Shown here: piece after piece, positions 34,183 to 46,100 of the stretch | Layout: each line of letters begins with the position of its first letter | Numbering within the stretch: position 1 is the first letter of the stretch | Assembly: GCF_002127325.2 (NCBI RefSeq) | Contig: NC_035441.2 | Span: 51,774,663 to 51,838,662 of the forward strand | Source of the DNA: Helianthus annuus | Taxonomy: Eukaryota; Streptophyta; Magnoliopsida; Asterales; Asteraceae | DNA: 64,000 nucleotides | Direction of reading: 5' to 3' | Position numbers and translations under genes: made by a program | Notes under the pieces: model-generated | Databases searched by the model: none | The model's input: only the letters and a program-made list of their open reading frames with translations | Told to the model about the DNA's origin: nothing

Positions 34183-34705
34183 CTTAATGGGTCGTAAGCA
34201 CTTAGGATAGGTTTCAATTTAGAATGTAGGCTTTGTTAAACCATATCACATGAGTTCCAACACTCATTTGGTTTACAAGACCTCATTCTACCCGATCTTC
34301 CGATTTAGGTGTCGATTCCCTAACATAGTATCTGTTACCCTAGGAACCGCTTCAACACTTGAACTCTTGGTCTTTTGAGCTTTGTTATACCCTTTGAACC
34401 GGGACTATACGCAACCCCAGGCGAGTACATAGTTCCCCTCTTTTACTGTTTTCAATTGTTTTGGGGTGATTCATATGTGTAATCGACTTGTTTTCAAAAT
34501 GTATGGCATATGTGTGTTCACTAAGTGCTTTTATGTGTATTATTCCGATTATGCAAATGTAATGTTTTATCCTTAAGTGATCTACCTATCTTCATAGTTA
34601 GATTCATGTAGGATATTTGAAGTACACTCTTAGATCTTCCTATCTTCATAGTGAGATTTTTAAGAAGTACTTTACAACTCGATGGTTGGTTTTTGTGTAG
34701 ATTGT

Positions 34706-34825
34706 TGGTGATTTAGATAACGAAACTAGATAATACAATAAGCACATGGTGGATACGCCGCTGGTACTTCCTATATATAAGCGTGCTTATTGTATTACCT
34801 TTCGTGGCGTTATCCCGAATCACCA
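34706..34825 (+). other. Conserved multi-helix element, first copy in E
   Basis: Outer TGGTGATT/AATCACCA, middle GATAACG/CGTTATC, and an inner 14-bp perfect stem AATACAATAAGCAC (34732-34745) with GTGCTTATTGTATT (34783-34796). The loop carries the same GATACGCCGC ... CTATATATAAG block as A. Confidence 0.8.
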
Positions 34826-35016
34826 TTAGGATTTAGAATTGTTTCAATTCAATGTGACAGAACCCAAAATCCTTATAGTATCTATCTATCTTCATAGGTT
34901 AATTCTTGTAGGATGTTTAGAGTACTGATATTGGAGTCCCTGTTTGGATTCATTGTGTATTTAATGCGTGTTTACGAGTTGGTACAAGTTGACGATTATG
35001 TGTTTATGTGGTAGTT

Positions 35017-35130
35017 GTGATTTAGATAACGAAACGGGTGTAATAAATAAGAACATGGTGGATACGCCGCTGGTACTTCCTATATATAAGTGTTCTTATT
35101 TTATTATTCTTGTAGCGTTATCTGGATCAC
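35017..35130 (+). other. Conserved multi-helix element, second copy in E
   Basis: Outer GTGAT/ATCAC, middle GATAACG/CGTTATC, and inner AATAAGAACA (ending 35055) with TGTTCTTATT (35091-35100). The loop is the same as in the first copy but the stem sequence differs. Confidence 0.8.
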
Positions 35131-35751
35131 TTTAGGAATTTGTGTACAATTGTTTCAATGTTTGATTATCAAAATCTTTGTGGAATCTCCCATATTTTTA
35201 TATGTTAGATTCTTAGAAAGATATCTGAAGTATTATCATGACTCATTGATTTGATTTATATAATACTTATATAAGTTTTGATTTAATTCAAAATAGTTAT
35301 TATTAATCCTTGATTGGATTCCTAATAACATATTAAAAAGTTTTTACGATGGTTTAATCGAGATTTCAATGTAAGGCATAAAATGACTTAGTAAATATCA
35401 TAATGCCATATATAAACATATTTCGTCACGAGTTTTCACAATTAAGATTATAATACCAAATGTTTTGCCATTTATTTGGCTAATAAAACCTATGTATTCG
35501 CCGGCATTTTTATGCTGACTGTTTTCGCATATGTTTTAGGTTTACGACTGTTCAAGCATGCAATGCATAGGACTGCATACGGGCCTTAGACTTCTAAAAC
35601 AAAAGAACAATTATATGTATTCTTTGTTTGTAAAACGATGTTAATGATATTGAAACAATTTAGTACCAGTAGTTGTGAGCAGTTTGTAACGTGACTCCCC
35701 GATATTTCCGCCGCGTGTTGTTATATTACGTGATTGGGGTGTTACAAATAA

Positions 35752-36534
35752 AGGTTGGCTTCACCCATCGGTATTTAGTTTATGTTTTACCCTTTCCGAT
35801 AACCTCTTGGGTTCTTGTTTAAATCAAGAGCAATTAAGGTACCTTAGGCACTTTGGTGTTGTTCCCTCCAGTAAGGAACCGCCCGATCCGAATAAAAACC
35901 TTAAAATAAGACTCTAGCCATGGGGCCATGCCCAGGTCAACATGCCCCGTGCCCACCTAAAATCTGACCACGGGGTCGTGTCCAGGCCAACACGCCCCGT
36001 GCTCATAATACGAACAAAATGTGTCAGAGACATATTTGACCACGGGGCCGTGTCCAGCCGACACAGGCCCGTGGTCAGCATGCTTTCATTTTCTATAAAG
36101 TCAGCATGATTCCTGCACGTTTGGACCCATTCCAAAGACCAAGATTTGCTGGGATCTTCACACATACCATAAAAGGTATATTTCAAAGAAGGTTTCTCAA
36201 CAACCATCTTGTCTTTGCCACTTTTGTCACTTACCTTCTTCTCGAAAAACTCTTCAACCTCCATTAAAGCTTGAAACATTCATAACTTCAAGCTTTATTG
36301 TAATATTTGAGAGGTTTTTAACCAAGGAATCTTATTAAAAATAAGTTTTACAACACTGTTTTGAGTTATTCATGTTCAGAAATGTTTCAAAATATAGAAA
36401 ATAATTTAAAACAATAATATTCCTTGATTCAAAAAACTGTAGAGGTGTGACCACGGGACCATGCCCAGCGGGCATTGGGCCGTGGCTGGAGTGTCAGTTT
36501 CATTCTTTTGAAATTTTCGTCTTGTTTTCTTAGA
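35752..36534 (+). other. Element D internal: end of broken frame, then CACGGGG motifs
   Basis: The D frame from 32082 resumes here (GWLHPSVFSL...) and ends at a TAG near 35915. After it come six or more CACGGGGTCGTG-type motifs (35915-36075, 36450-36486) and AT-rich sequence. Nothing else coding was recognised. A 121-codon minus-strand frame here has no supporting motif. Confidence 0.5.
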
Positions 36535-36985
36535 ATGTCGAGCCAAAACAGTGGAACATCTTCAGCTCACTCGAGAAACAGTCGAAGGGGGAGAAGGCCG
36601 TCGATAGAAGCTACCCTTGTCCGATACGTTTGTGCTCTAAGGGAAGCACTTGATGAAATGACATTAGTGGAAGAGGTCCTCATTGACCGTATCCAACTAT
36701 TTGATGGTGGGGATGGAAAATAGCTTTCAAGAAATCAACCTTTTGCACCAAAGGTTGAATATTCTTGCTATGCCACCCATGGAACCAATCTTCCCACAAG
36801 AAGATTGGAACTTGGCGCAAGAAGTTGTCAACCCAACCGGATGGGATGACATTCCTCCGGAGCCTCCTCTAGACATATTACACGAGGTTCCGGTAAATAT
36901 CGCACCTCCCCCACAAGAAGTTATGGACAATGGACCCGTCTTCCTCCTCCCTCGGGAGATCGAGGAATGGCTCAATGATGTTTGA
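36535..36985 (+). pseudogene. Element D hypothetical frame, split by one frameshift
   Basis: ATG at 36535 opens a serine/arginine-rich start (MSSQNSGTSSAHSRNSRRGRR) leading into a helical segment, which stops at 36723. Just before that stop, from about 36712, a second frame carries on plausibly (ENSFQEINLLHQRLN...) into a proline/glutamate-rich tail ending at 36985. One short indel in the GGTGGGGATGG run would explain the break. I do not recognise the protein. It lies where gag-pol would be in an autonomous relative. Confidence 0.45.
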
Positions 36986-37601
36986 GGAGCACCCTCCAGG
37001 TTGAAGTTCTAAAAGCCTTTATCAACCAAAAAATCATTTTTCGTGTTTTTTGTTGTCCTTGTCATGAAAACTTCTAGGATAGAACTTCTTCATGGTTTAA
37101 ATTTCTTGCATTCTAGGACTTACCTATGTATCTTAATTTCTAGTTTTAATTTTTAATTTGTAGGAACTATGTATCTTGCACTCTTAATGGAAGATGGTTT
37201 GAATTATTTTGTGGTGTTTGGATAATGTTATAGTGGTTTATCAAATGAGAAAAGGTGGAAATTGCCTAGGGAACATTAAAACCACACCCCATGCACGAAA
37301 GCAGAGCCTTCCGACAACTTTTCCAGCATTACAGCATGTTCAGCACGGGGCCGTGCTCAGCCCAACACGCCCCGTGCCTAGGCTCTGCAGAAAAAGTCCC
37401 AGTTCAGGTAACTGGCCACGGGCCATGCTCGCTGAACACGCCCCGTGGCCAGCCTTCTGTTACATTTTGATACTGGCGATCTGACCACGGGGCCGTGCCT
37501 GGACCACACGGGGCCGTGGCCAGACGCCCAGTAACAGCAAAATTTGCTTTTTCAACACCTTTTACGCAATCGAATTAACCTAAAAACTTATTTTTGGGAA
37601 A
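36986..37601 (+). other. Element D non-coding stretch with CACGGGG cluster
   Basis: AT-rich 3' sequence, then eight or so CACGGGGCCGTG or CACGCCCCGTG motifs at 37335-37525, arranged as opposed pairs. No gene. Confidence 0.65.
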
Positions 37602-37638
37602 CATTGAGGACAATGTGTAATTTAAGTGTGGGGGGATG
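37602..37638 (+). other. Purine-rich Athila/Tat-type motif in element D
   Basis: ATTGAGGACAATGTG followed by TTTAAGTGTGGGGGGATG. Athila/Tat elements carry a similar purine tract downstream of pol. Here it is 1.4 kb before the LTR, so it is a second, internal tract. Confidence 0.5.
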
Positions 37639-39034
37639 CTAAAACCTTGAATCTTGCAAGTCCTAATAACAAGTCATACACAAAACTCTATTGGAACCGC
37701 TAATCACCCCAATTTTCTTTTTCAAAAATTTTTTTCATTTTTTTTACTTGTCTTGGTTTAATTCGCGAATAACAGGTTCTAAAAAGGTTATATTTTTACA
37801 AATTTACAACCGATAGCGTCGTGATAAAAAGAACCAAATAAGAAAATTATGAAAAGGCATGACAAATCTAATTAAAATTTGATTATATATACTTGATCAC
37901 ATTATAAACCCATTCCCACAACAAGTGAGTTTTGAGACTTTATTGAGCATACATGCATATATCTTTAAACTAAATGCTCATTTTTCATTTCTTGTGTGAA
38001 TAGCCGCTTGGTTCTTACGACTTTAGAACTTGCCACGACGATACATTCTCGGTCCTTACCAACTCGAACCCAAGTAAATAAATGATAGAGGCATTAGGAC
38101 TAACCCATTTTTCCTTTCAACACCATTATTTTTCAAATTTTTTTATCACCTACCCAAAATCCCTCTAGTTAAACCCTTTGAGCCTAAACCTTTTCGTTTC
38201 AAAACCCACAAAACAACACCCTTTACCCACCAAAACCTCTTTTTTTTTCAAACCCCTTTGTTTTAGTAAAAAACTTGGTTATACCCATTTTTCCTTTCAA
38301 CACCATTATTTTTCAAATTTTTTTATCACCTACCCAAAATCCCTCTAGTTAAACCCTTTGAGCCTAAACCTTTTCGTTTCAAAACCCACAAAACAACACC
38401 CTTTACCCATCAAAACCTTTTTTTTTTCAAACCCCTTTGTTTTAGTAAAAAACTTGGTTATCTTGTGACATCAAAAAAAATGTCTTGCAATAAACAAACA
38501 AATTCCTCAAAGAAATCTTGTTTGAATATGCTTAGTATGAATAAAAGTCACAAAAACAAAAATTTTTACGACGACCGACGTTTTTTGCGCTTGTCGCCAT
38601 TTTTACTAACCACTAACCAAAACCACCTACCCTTAGCCCAAGCCTAACCCTTCCCCAAGTCCTCTTGATATTTACGAAGGTTTATAGTTAAAAAGGAGGA
38701 GGTTTGATCGCTTGGCAAGCATATGGTAGAAGTAAACATGCCAAGTGTTTCACAAAAATACATCTTCGGATGAGTGTTGAGTGATCTCCCATGAGGAATG
38801 TGAACTTGTATATAAATGAAATTTTAAAGAGGCATGTTATGCCCAAATAAGTAACTTTTCTTATAAATCGTTCTAAATAAATCATGACGAATAAGATTAT
38901 AAATAAAATAAAAATAAAACCCAATAATGATATTGGATTCCCGAAACTCAAGATGAGCCTAAAACTTCTCCTCTACCTCTTCCATTTGGGTGTGCAAAGC
39001 CACATATTAAAGAGTTTTGCTTGAGGAGAAGCAA
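37639..39034 (+). other. Element D 3' untranslated region
   Basis: AT-rich, with runs of C- and A-rich sequence and no recognisable gene. It contains the tandem duplication at 38103-38461. Confidence 0.6.
38103..38461 (+). repeat. Direct tandem duplication of about 180 bp
   Basis: Sequence from ACCCATTTTTCCTTTCAACA through AAAAACTTGGTTAT occurs twice in a row (38103-38283 and 38284-38461). Differences include CACC against CATC and a shorter T run. Confidence 0.93.
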
Positions 39035-39055
39035 AGATTCAAGTGTGGGGGTATT
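39035..39055 (+). other. Element D polypurine tract
   Basis: AAGTGTGGGGGTATT directly precedes the TGATGTGTG start of the 3' LTR. Confidence 0.75.
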
Positions 39056-39576
39056 TGATGTGTGCAAAATGCAACATATAAATTACATCAAATGAAGCAT
39101 AAAACTAACCCTTTTTGGTACTAATGTTGGAAAAAAAACATGTTTCTTTCTTCCTTTTGAATTTACAGGACCAAACGAGCTTCAACAAACAAAAGGAGCA
39201 AATAAGCAGCCAAGACCAACATAAATACAAAAAGAAGGAATAAACGTGACATGCCCGACCCCTCGGCAGCATCCCCAAAGCAAAAACAAGGAAACAGAAG
39301 ACTGACCAAGGGGTCGTGCCTAGGTGAACACGGGGCGTGGTTAGGGACCTGCACAAAAGACAAACCTGTAAAAGCTTCCACGCCCACCACGGGGGCGTGC
39401 CCAGCTCAGTACGGGGCGTGGCCAACGCAAAGATACGCAGAATCTTGATAGTACAGATAAGAGTTGACCACGGGGCCATGCCATGAGACACGGGGTCGTG
39501 TGGGGCCCTCTGCTAACACTTTCATATAATGAAGGAAGAGAAAAGGCTGGCCACGGGGCGTTCCCGCTGGGCACGG
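39056..39576 (+). mobile_element. Element D 3' LTR, left part
   Basis: Collinear with 11045-11560 or so of the 5' LTR. F interrupts it within a CACGGGGCCGTG motif. Confidence 0.88.
39572..39576. repeat. Target-site duplication of element F, left copy (CACGG)
   Basis: CACGG precedes F and recurs at 51878-51882. The 5' LTR of D has the unbroken motif at 11541. Confidence 0.93.
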
Positions 39577-40671
39577 TGTCACACCCCGACCACGTAAAAC
39601 ATCAAATCGTGGCGGAAACGTCGGGGAGTGTTGTAACAGAATTATTGTTTCACAACCATGGCATTTAAAGTTATATTTTATTTATCAATAAAAGAGGTAC
39701 ATTGTCTTGAAATAACTGAAACATAGAGTACATAACATGTTTTAATTAGACTAGCTTCATTTTAAAGTCACTAAGGCCCAAGTCCACCCTAGCGTATCAC
39801 GATCAAGCTATGCATTAGCTCCTGAAACACATGTGAAAATAAAGTACGTTAGCATAAAAATGCCAGTGAGTAACATAGGTTTTGTGAAAATAGGATTCAT
39901 GACTTAGGTTTTAGAAAAGGGTTGTTTAACAAAGTCAGTCATGATCCTTGTAACATGTTTTGTTTTATAAATCATTTGAAAAGCGATGATAAAGTAGATG
40001 ATATGTGAAAAAGTAATGTAAGGTTAAATGAATAACTAAGTAAAATGAGTTTGTATATATATTTATCGAACAGTGTTGTAAAACAATGTCTTATGAAAAA
40101 TGTGTTATTTGTAAGAAAAATGATTAAGTCCAAGTTGAATGACTTAAATAAACCACCCAATGAAAGTTGCCCATGTCTAAACCATTTGCCCAATGTTATT
40201 GTGAAAACCATGTCAAAATGTATATATATCAATATCAACATTGTCTATGTCGAATATCAATCATGTAATGTGTAATCAAAATGTCAATGTATGGTTAGTG
40301 AAATATGTATCAACTAAACCATAGGAAAAATGCACAAAACAGTGTATTGAAGTAAAACATGGTTTAAATCAACGCTATGTTTTGTGGAAAATGCATGCTA
40401 TAATGAATACAAACATTTATGCGGTATTGTGAAAATGCATACATCCAAGCCTTGCAACTGTGGTGATAAACCTTTAAACAAATTAAAGGTCTATCTGTCT
40501 AAATGTTTTAATCGAATTCGGTCATTCCTTCCAATCCAAACATACCCAGGATTTCAGGAACGGGAGTTGTCAATTCCTATGGTACCATTACCTACTAACG
40601 AGCGGCGTGATCAATGTTAATGAATGTATATTGTCCCACTTAAACAAACCAAATGTCATACCCAAAATGTA

Positions 40672-40860
40672 AGCATGAAAATGTCATGTAAAACAAATGC
40701 ACTAAGTATGATGAACATACATAGCGTGAAAAATGTCATGTAAAATAAATGCACTAAGTATGATGAACATACATAGCGTGAAAATGTCATGTAAAACAAA
40801 TGTACTAAGTATGATGAACATACATAGCGTGAAAATGTCATGTAAAACAAATGTATTAAT
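40672..40860 (-). repeat. 51-bp tandem repeats, F 3' LTR
   Basis: About 3.5 units of AAAATGTCATGTAAAACAAA followed by TGCACTAAGTATGATGAACA and TACATAGCGTG. It generates leucine/phenylalanine-rich spurious frames. Copy at 49425-49613. Confidence 0.9.
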
Positions 40861-41206
40861 GAACATAGCAAGTATATGATATGAAAGCATGAAAAGAATG
40901 AAAGTAACAAGTAGGCACATGTGTTTCACCCCAAAATGTTTGGAAAACAGTAAAAGAGGGGACTATGTACTCACTTGAGATTGCTTAGAAGTCGTAGAAC
41001 AACCACCAAGCAATGCTAGAAGATCACGGAATCAAACAGCACCTATAAAGGCACCTACATTAATAAACGGACCTATCGGAGGATCGGGTAGTACGAGGGT
41101 TCTCAAACCAAATAAGTGTGGGAACTTATGTAATATGGTTTGACAAAGCCTACATACTAAAACGAAACTTATCCTAAGTGCTTTTGACCCGTTACGACCC
41201 GCTTAG

Positions 41207-41872
41207 GTAGCTTATGCTACTTTAACGCGTCGTTTGCGTAAAATGCGCTTGAAACGCCTAACTAGCCCTATGACAAGCAAGATATGCCTTAACACACTTA
41301 ATATTGTTGCTAAATCAGTTTAGGTGTCGAAATTTATGTTACATAAGCTTAAAATGAATTTTAGTGTAAAAAGGGCATTTTGGTAATTTACCTAAAGCAT
41401 AAGAACCACTTGTCATACAACTACTCAAATGGCGTGACCATAAGGTATAACCTTGAAAGGTTATTCCCTATACACTATGTCACCTAATGTGTTTGGTCGG
41501 ATCCTAATGATCGACCAAATGGGTCGGGTTCGTAAGTATAAGCGATTGATTAGATCGCTTACCCTTACGACCCTAAACAAGCACAAAACTAAAAGCGACG
41601 AGCTAAACATGCTAGAACATGTTTAGAAAACAGGTTTTGGTATTAAAACAAACGGTTTTAATACCCTAAAGTAGTTTGGTTACAAAATGCGCAAGAAAAC
41701 GCATTTTGACCGAAACTACGGCTCGTCACTAAGCCTAGATAACGTGGTAATCAGTAGGTATAGTCGCTAGGGACTATAACCAACGTGATTACGCTCACGT
41801 TATGAAGTTCAAACGAACTTCGCATTGACCATAAACTGGTCAATGCAGAAAGTCAAACAAAGTTTGACTTTC
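41207..41872 (-). other. Train of conserved hairpins, F 3' LTR
   Basis: Same stems as A and E in reverse orientation: GTAGC/GCTAC at 41207-41220, TAAGCGAT/ATCGCTTA at 41539-41561, TATTAAAAC/GTTTTAATA at 41641-41663 and GAAAGTCAAA/TTTGACTTTC at 41848-41872. The first two differences from A (G-C to A-T in TAAGCGRT, C-G to T-A in TATYAAAAC) occur on both arms, so pairing is kept. Confidence 0.82.
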
Positions 41873-42028
41873 GGACTCGAAAAGCAATAAAAGAACGAAA
41901 GAATACTTACGACGGGTCCCCGCAAGATTGAATTCCGAGTACTCTCAGGTATGAAGTGTCAAAGCACCCCAACTTAGAGAGCAACCTCTGAATTCAAGTG
42001 TGAGGGAAATGGGCAAGACATGGAGGGG

Positions 42029-42036
42029 TATTTATA
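42029..42036 (-). promoter_or_regulatory. LTR TATA box, F 3' LTR
   Basis: TATAAATA on the minus strand (CCTATAAATACC context), equivalent to the A and E boxes. Confidence 0.7.
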
Positions 42037-43125
42037 GGATTTGGTGAACCGTTAAGATCGTTCCTCGCAAAGCGTGCTTCGATCTTGGCCATCCATGTGT
42101 ACCCATAGTTTTTAAAAACCATTTGAGCCCATTATTTCAGTCCCCTGATTTGAAAATACCATTTGCAATGGGTTTTTGAGTGCATAACAGCTGTTAGCAG
42201 CTGTTAAAACTGTTTTTGCAGTTCTGGGGACCTCACGCGGCCCGCGTGAGAATTACCAAAATGCTAGGCGGGCCGCCTAGCCATGTCAGATCAGCAAAAA
42301 CTTTGCAAAATGACAGTTTTGGTACCTGCATGCGTTTAAGGCCATTTTTTGACACGTTTAAAGCCTGTTAACCTCACTTCAAGCCTCTAAAATGAAGTTA
42401 AAGTATAGGGAACTCAAACCATGCTCAAAAATATCTCGGATGTCGGTTCGTTTGGTCGTACGATCGCGATGTTTGCTTAATTACGACGGAATGCGCATAA
42501 GCGCGAAAAACGATCCAAATTGCGCGACGAATGGATTTTTCTCATGCCAAACATTAAAACATAATATTTTAATGCTTACATAAATTTTTGGATGTCCGGA
42601 AGTATTCAGAACGTAAGATATGCGCGAAAGTGCAAACTTATGCACTTTTTGACGCTTTTAGTCCCTGAATGAGCATAAAGTTTATTTTAGCACACCAAAC
42701 CCCTCAAAGCCTATTTCTAAGCTATGTAAAGGATATTTAAGGTGTGTTTAACTTATGATCATGTTCCGGAATGTTCGTTACAGTTCAGATTGGCATACTT
42801 TCGCAGTTTGTCAATTTTAGTCCCTGTAAGCGAATAAACTAGATTTTGCCATACCAAAGCCTTCGAAACTTATTTCTAAGTTATGTAAAGGTTATTTAAG
42901 GTATGTTAAGCATAAATTGATGTTCCGGAGTATTTGTTGCATATAACTGATTACGTTTTCGTACCAGTTTGCATATAATTCTCCAGAAAGCGATATAGGG
43001 TTTGAAATCGAATAAAAGCCAAAACATGAAAAACATCAAACATAAATAAACAAACATTGGGATCAAATAACTTTATTTCATTGATAACCGAACAGTTTAC
43101 AATGACTACAAGCACAAATGTCACA

Positions 43126-43165
43126 GTCTCCCCTACTTGTGGGAATTTCGTCCCGAAATTCGTTT
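43126..43165 (-). other. F polypurine tract, hairpin and stop codon overlap
   Basis: On the minus strand GAATTTCGGGACGAAATTCC encodes the last residues of the polyprotein. AAGTAGGGGAGAC then contains both the TAG stop and the purine tract, followed at once by the LTR. Coding end, hairpin and priming site are fused in about 40 bases. Confidence 0.85.
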
Positions 43166-46100
43166 AGAGGAAACTCGTGGGAATAGATGTGGATACTTCG
43201 CCTTCATTTGATCTTCACGTTCCCAAGTAAACTCAGGTCCACGTTTAGATTCCCAGCGAACTCTAACCAACGGAATGCGCTTGCGTTTAAGCGATTTGAC
43301 TTCACGATCCATAATTTCCATAGGTTTCTCAACAAAGTGGAGTGTTTTATCAACACGAATCTCGTCGAGAGGTATGTGGAGGTTCTTATCAGCTAAACAC
43401 CTTTTGAGGTTGGATACGTGGAAAGTTGGATGAACATTTCCAAGTTCAGGAGGCAATTGAAGTCTGTAGGCTACCTTACCGATTCTTTCAACGATCTGGA
43501 ATGGTCCAACGTATCTAGGTGCAAGTTTTCCTTTCTTTCCAAATCTGATCACACCTTTCCAAGGTGAGACCTTAAGTAACACATGATCACCGACTTGAAA
43601 ATCCAAGGGCTTGCGTTTTAGGTCCGCGTAACTCTTTTGACGGCTTCGAGCTGCCTGTAAGTTATCACGAACTTTCTTTACCTTGTCAGTTGTCTCCAGA
43701 ATGAGGTCAGGTCCAGTAATCTGAGCCTCACCTATCTCATTCCAGCAGACTGGTGAACGACATTTTCGACCATAGAGAGCCTCGAAAGGAGCCATGTTGA
43801 TGCTGGAGTGATAACTGTTGTTGTAGGAGAATTCGATCAATGGAAGATGTGAATCCCAACTACCACCAAAGTCGATCACACAAGCTCTAAGCATATCCTC
43901 CAAAGTCTGGATTGTTCTTTCAGTTTGGCCATCAGTTTGTGGATGATAGGCTGTGCTCAGATTGAGTTGGGTCCCCATAGCAGATTGCATGGTTCTCCAA
44001 AATCGAGAAGAGAAACGAGCATCCCTATCTGAAATAATGTTCAAAGGAACACCATGTCGTGATACAATTTCATCCACATAGATTTTAGCCAACTTTTCAG
44101 CAGAAAAATCCTCACGGATTGGCAAGAAATGCGCTGATTTAGTAAGACGATCCACAATTACCCAGATGGCATCATGACCTTTCTTAGTGCGCGGAAGTTT
44201 AGTAATGAGATCCATAGCAATGTTTTCCCATTTCCAAACTGGAATCTCTGGTTGCTCTAAAAGACCATAAGGATGTTGGTGTTCGGCCTTAACCTTAAGA
44301 CAAGTAAGGCATTTTGAAACGTATAAGGCAATGTCTTTCTTCATACCAGGCCACCAATACCGAGTACGAAGATCCTTATACATTTTGTCTGAGCCAGGAT
44401 GAATAGAATAACGAGACTTATGGGCCTCATCCATAAGCAAAGCACGAAGGTCATCTTGGCTTGGGACCCACAAACGGTCCATGAAATAATACGATCCATC
44501 TTCCTTCAGAACAAGATCAGGCTTAATGTGATAGGGTAATTCCTTACCCATCAAGTCTTGTGAAACACAAGCATGCTGAGCCTGAGAAATGCGCGCTTGG
44601 ATATCGGATCGAGCTTGGATAGCAGATTGATCACGAATACAATGAAGCAGAGTACGTTCCTTACGACTTAATGCGTCAGCCACGACATTCGCTTTACCAG
44701 GATGGTAGCGAATTTCGCAATCATAGTCGTTTAGGAGTTCGACCCAACGTCTTTGCCTCATGTTGAGTTCCTTCTGGTTGAAGATGTGCTGGAGACTTTT
44801 GTGGTCAGTGAAAACCACGCATTTTGTACCGTACAAATAGTGTCTCCAGATTTTGAGAGCGAAAACAACTGCACCTAACTCAAGATCATGAGTGGTGTAG
44901 TTTCTCTCATGTACCTTCAATTGTCTAGATGCGTAGGCTATGACTTTGTTCCTTTGCATCAGAACACAGCCAAGACCCAATTTCGATGCATCACAGAAGA
45001 CGACAAAATCATCATTGCCCTCAGGCAAAGTTAGAATAGGTGCATCGCAAAGCTTCTGCTTCAAGGTCTGAAACGCTTCTTCTTGCTTATAACCCCATTC
45101 AAAGGGTTTGTTCTTCTGAGTTAGAGCAGTTAGAGGAACTGCAATCTTCGAGAAGTTTTTAATGAAGCGGCGGTAATAACCCGCAAGACCAAGGAAAGAA
45201 CGAATCTCAGTAGGAGTAGTTGGCGTATCCCAATCCTTAATCGCACTGATCTTGGAGGGATCTACATGAATACCTTGTTCGTTGACAATATGTCCCAAAA
45301 ATTGAACTTCCTTAAGCCAAAACTCGCACTTGGAGAACTTGGCAAAAAGTTGCTCTTTCTTTAGGAGTTCCAGAGTAAGACGAAGATGGTGCTCGTGATC
45401 AGCTTGCGTCTTAGAGTAAATCAAGATGTCATCAATGAAAACGATGATGAACTTATCTAAATAAGGCTTGCAGACCCTATTCATCAAGTCCATGAAAACA
45501 GCAGGAGCATTGGTCAAACCGAATGGCATGACTGTGAACTCATAATGCCCATATCGAGTGCGAAATGCTGTTTTGGGAATATCCTCTTCATGCACACGAA
45601 GTTGATGATACCCAGAACGAAGATCAATCTTCGAAAAGCAAGTAGCACCCTGTAACTGGTCAAAGAGATCATCTATGCGAGGTAGGGGATATCGATTCTT
45701 GATGGTAAGCTTATTCAGCTCACGATAATCGATACACATTCTGAAGGATCCATCCTTTTTCTTGACAAAGAGAATGGGAGCACCCCAAGGAGAAAAGCTA
45801 GGACGGATAAAACCTTTGTCAGAAAGCTCCTGAAGCTGCTTAGATAGCTCTTGCATCTCAGACGGTACAAGGCGATACGGAGCTTTGGCAATAGGATTTG
45901 CACCAGGTACAAGATCGATATGGAACTCGACTTGGCGTGCTGGGGGTAGACCAGGTAATTCTTCAGGAAACAGCTCCGGATAATCCCGAACAACAGGGAT
46001 ATCTTGAATAGACTTACCTTGGTCTTTATCTGCCGTAACATGTGCCAAGAAGGCCACATAGTTCTTTCGCAGATACTTCCGAGCTTGAGAACAGGACATA

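Larger units (their letters stand above)
32335..35746 (+). mobile_element. Element E: solo LTR of the A/F LTR family (3412 bp)
   Basis: Starts TGTGACACTTG and ends GTGTTACA, flanked by perfect AATAA duplications (32330-32334 and 35747-35751). There is no primer site, internal region or second LTR, which is the product expected from recombination between the two LTRs of a full element. It shares the TATA box, hairpin train and conserved multi-helix element with A, the last in two copies. Confidence 0.93.
39577..43125 (-). mobile_element. Element F 3' LTR (left in window, 3549 bp)
   Basis: On the plus strand it reads TGTCACACC ... AATGTCACA. It carries the F versions of the hairpin train and TATA box and a 51-bp tandem array. 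It lacks the GATACGCCGC-loop element of A and E. Confidence 0.95.

Noticed and set aside
35914..36279. Minus-strand 121-codon frame in D
   Set aside because: Opposite to the orientation of D, runs through CACGGGG motifs, and has no recognised motif or homologous frame in the other D segments.
40384..40929. Small frames, including leucine/phenylalanine-rich minus-strand frames, in F LTRs (also 49137-49682)
   Set aside because: Produced by the 51-bp tandem repeats. Identical in both LTRs simply because the LTRs are young.
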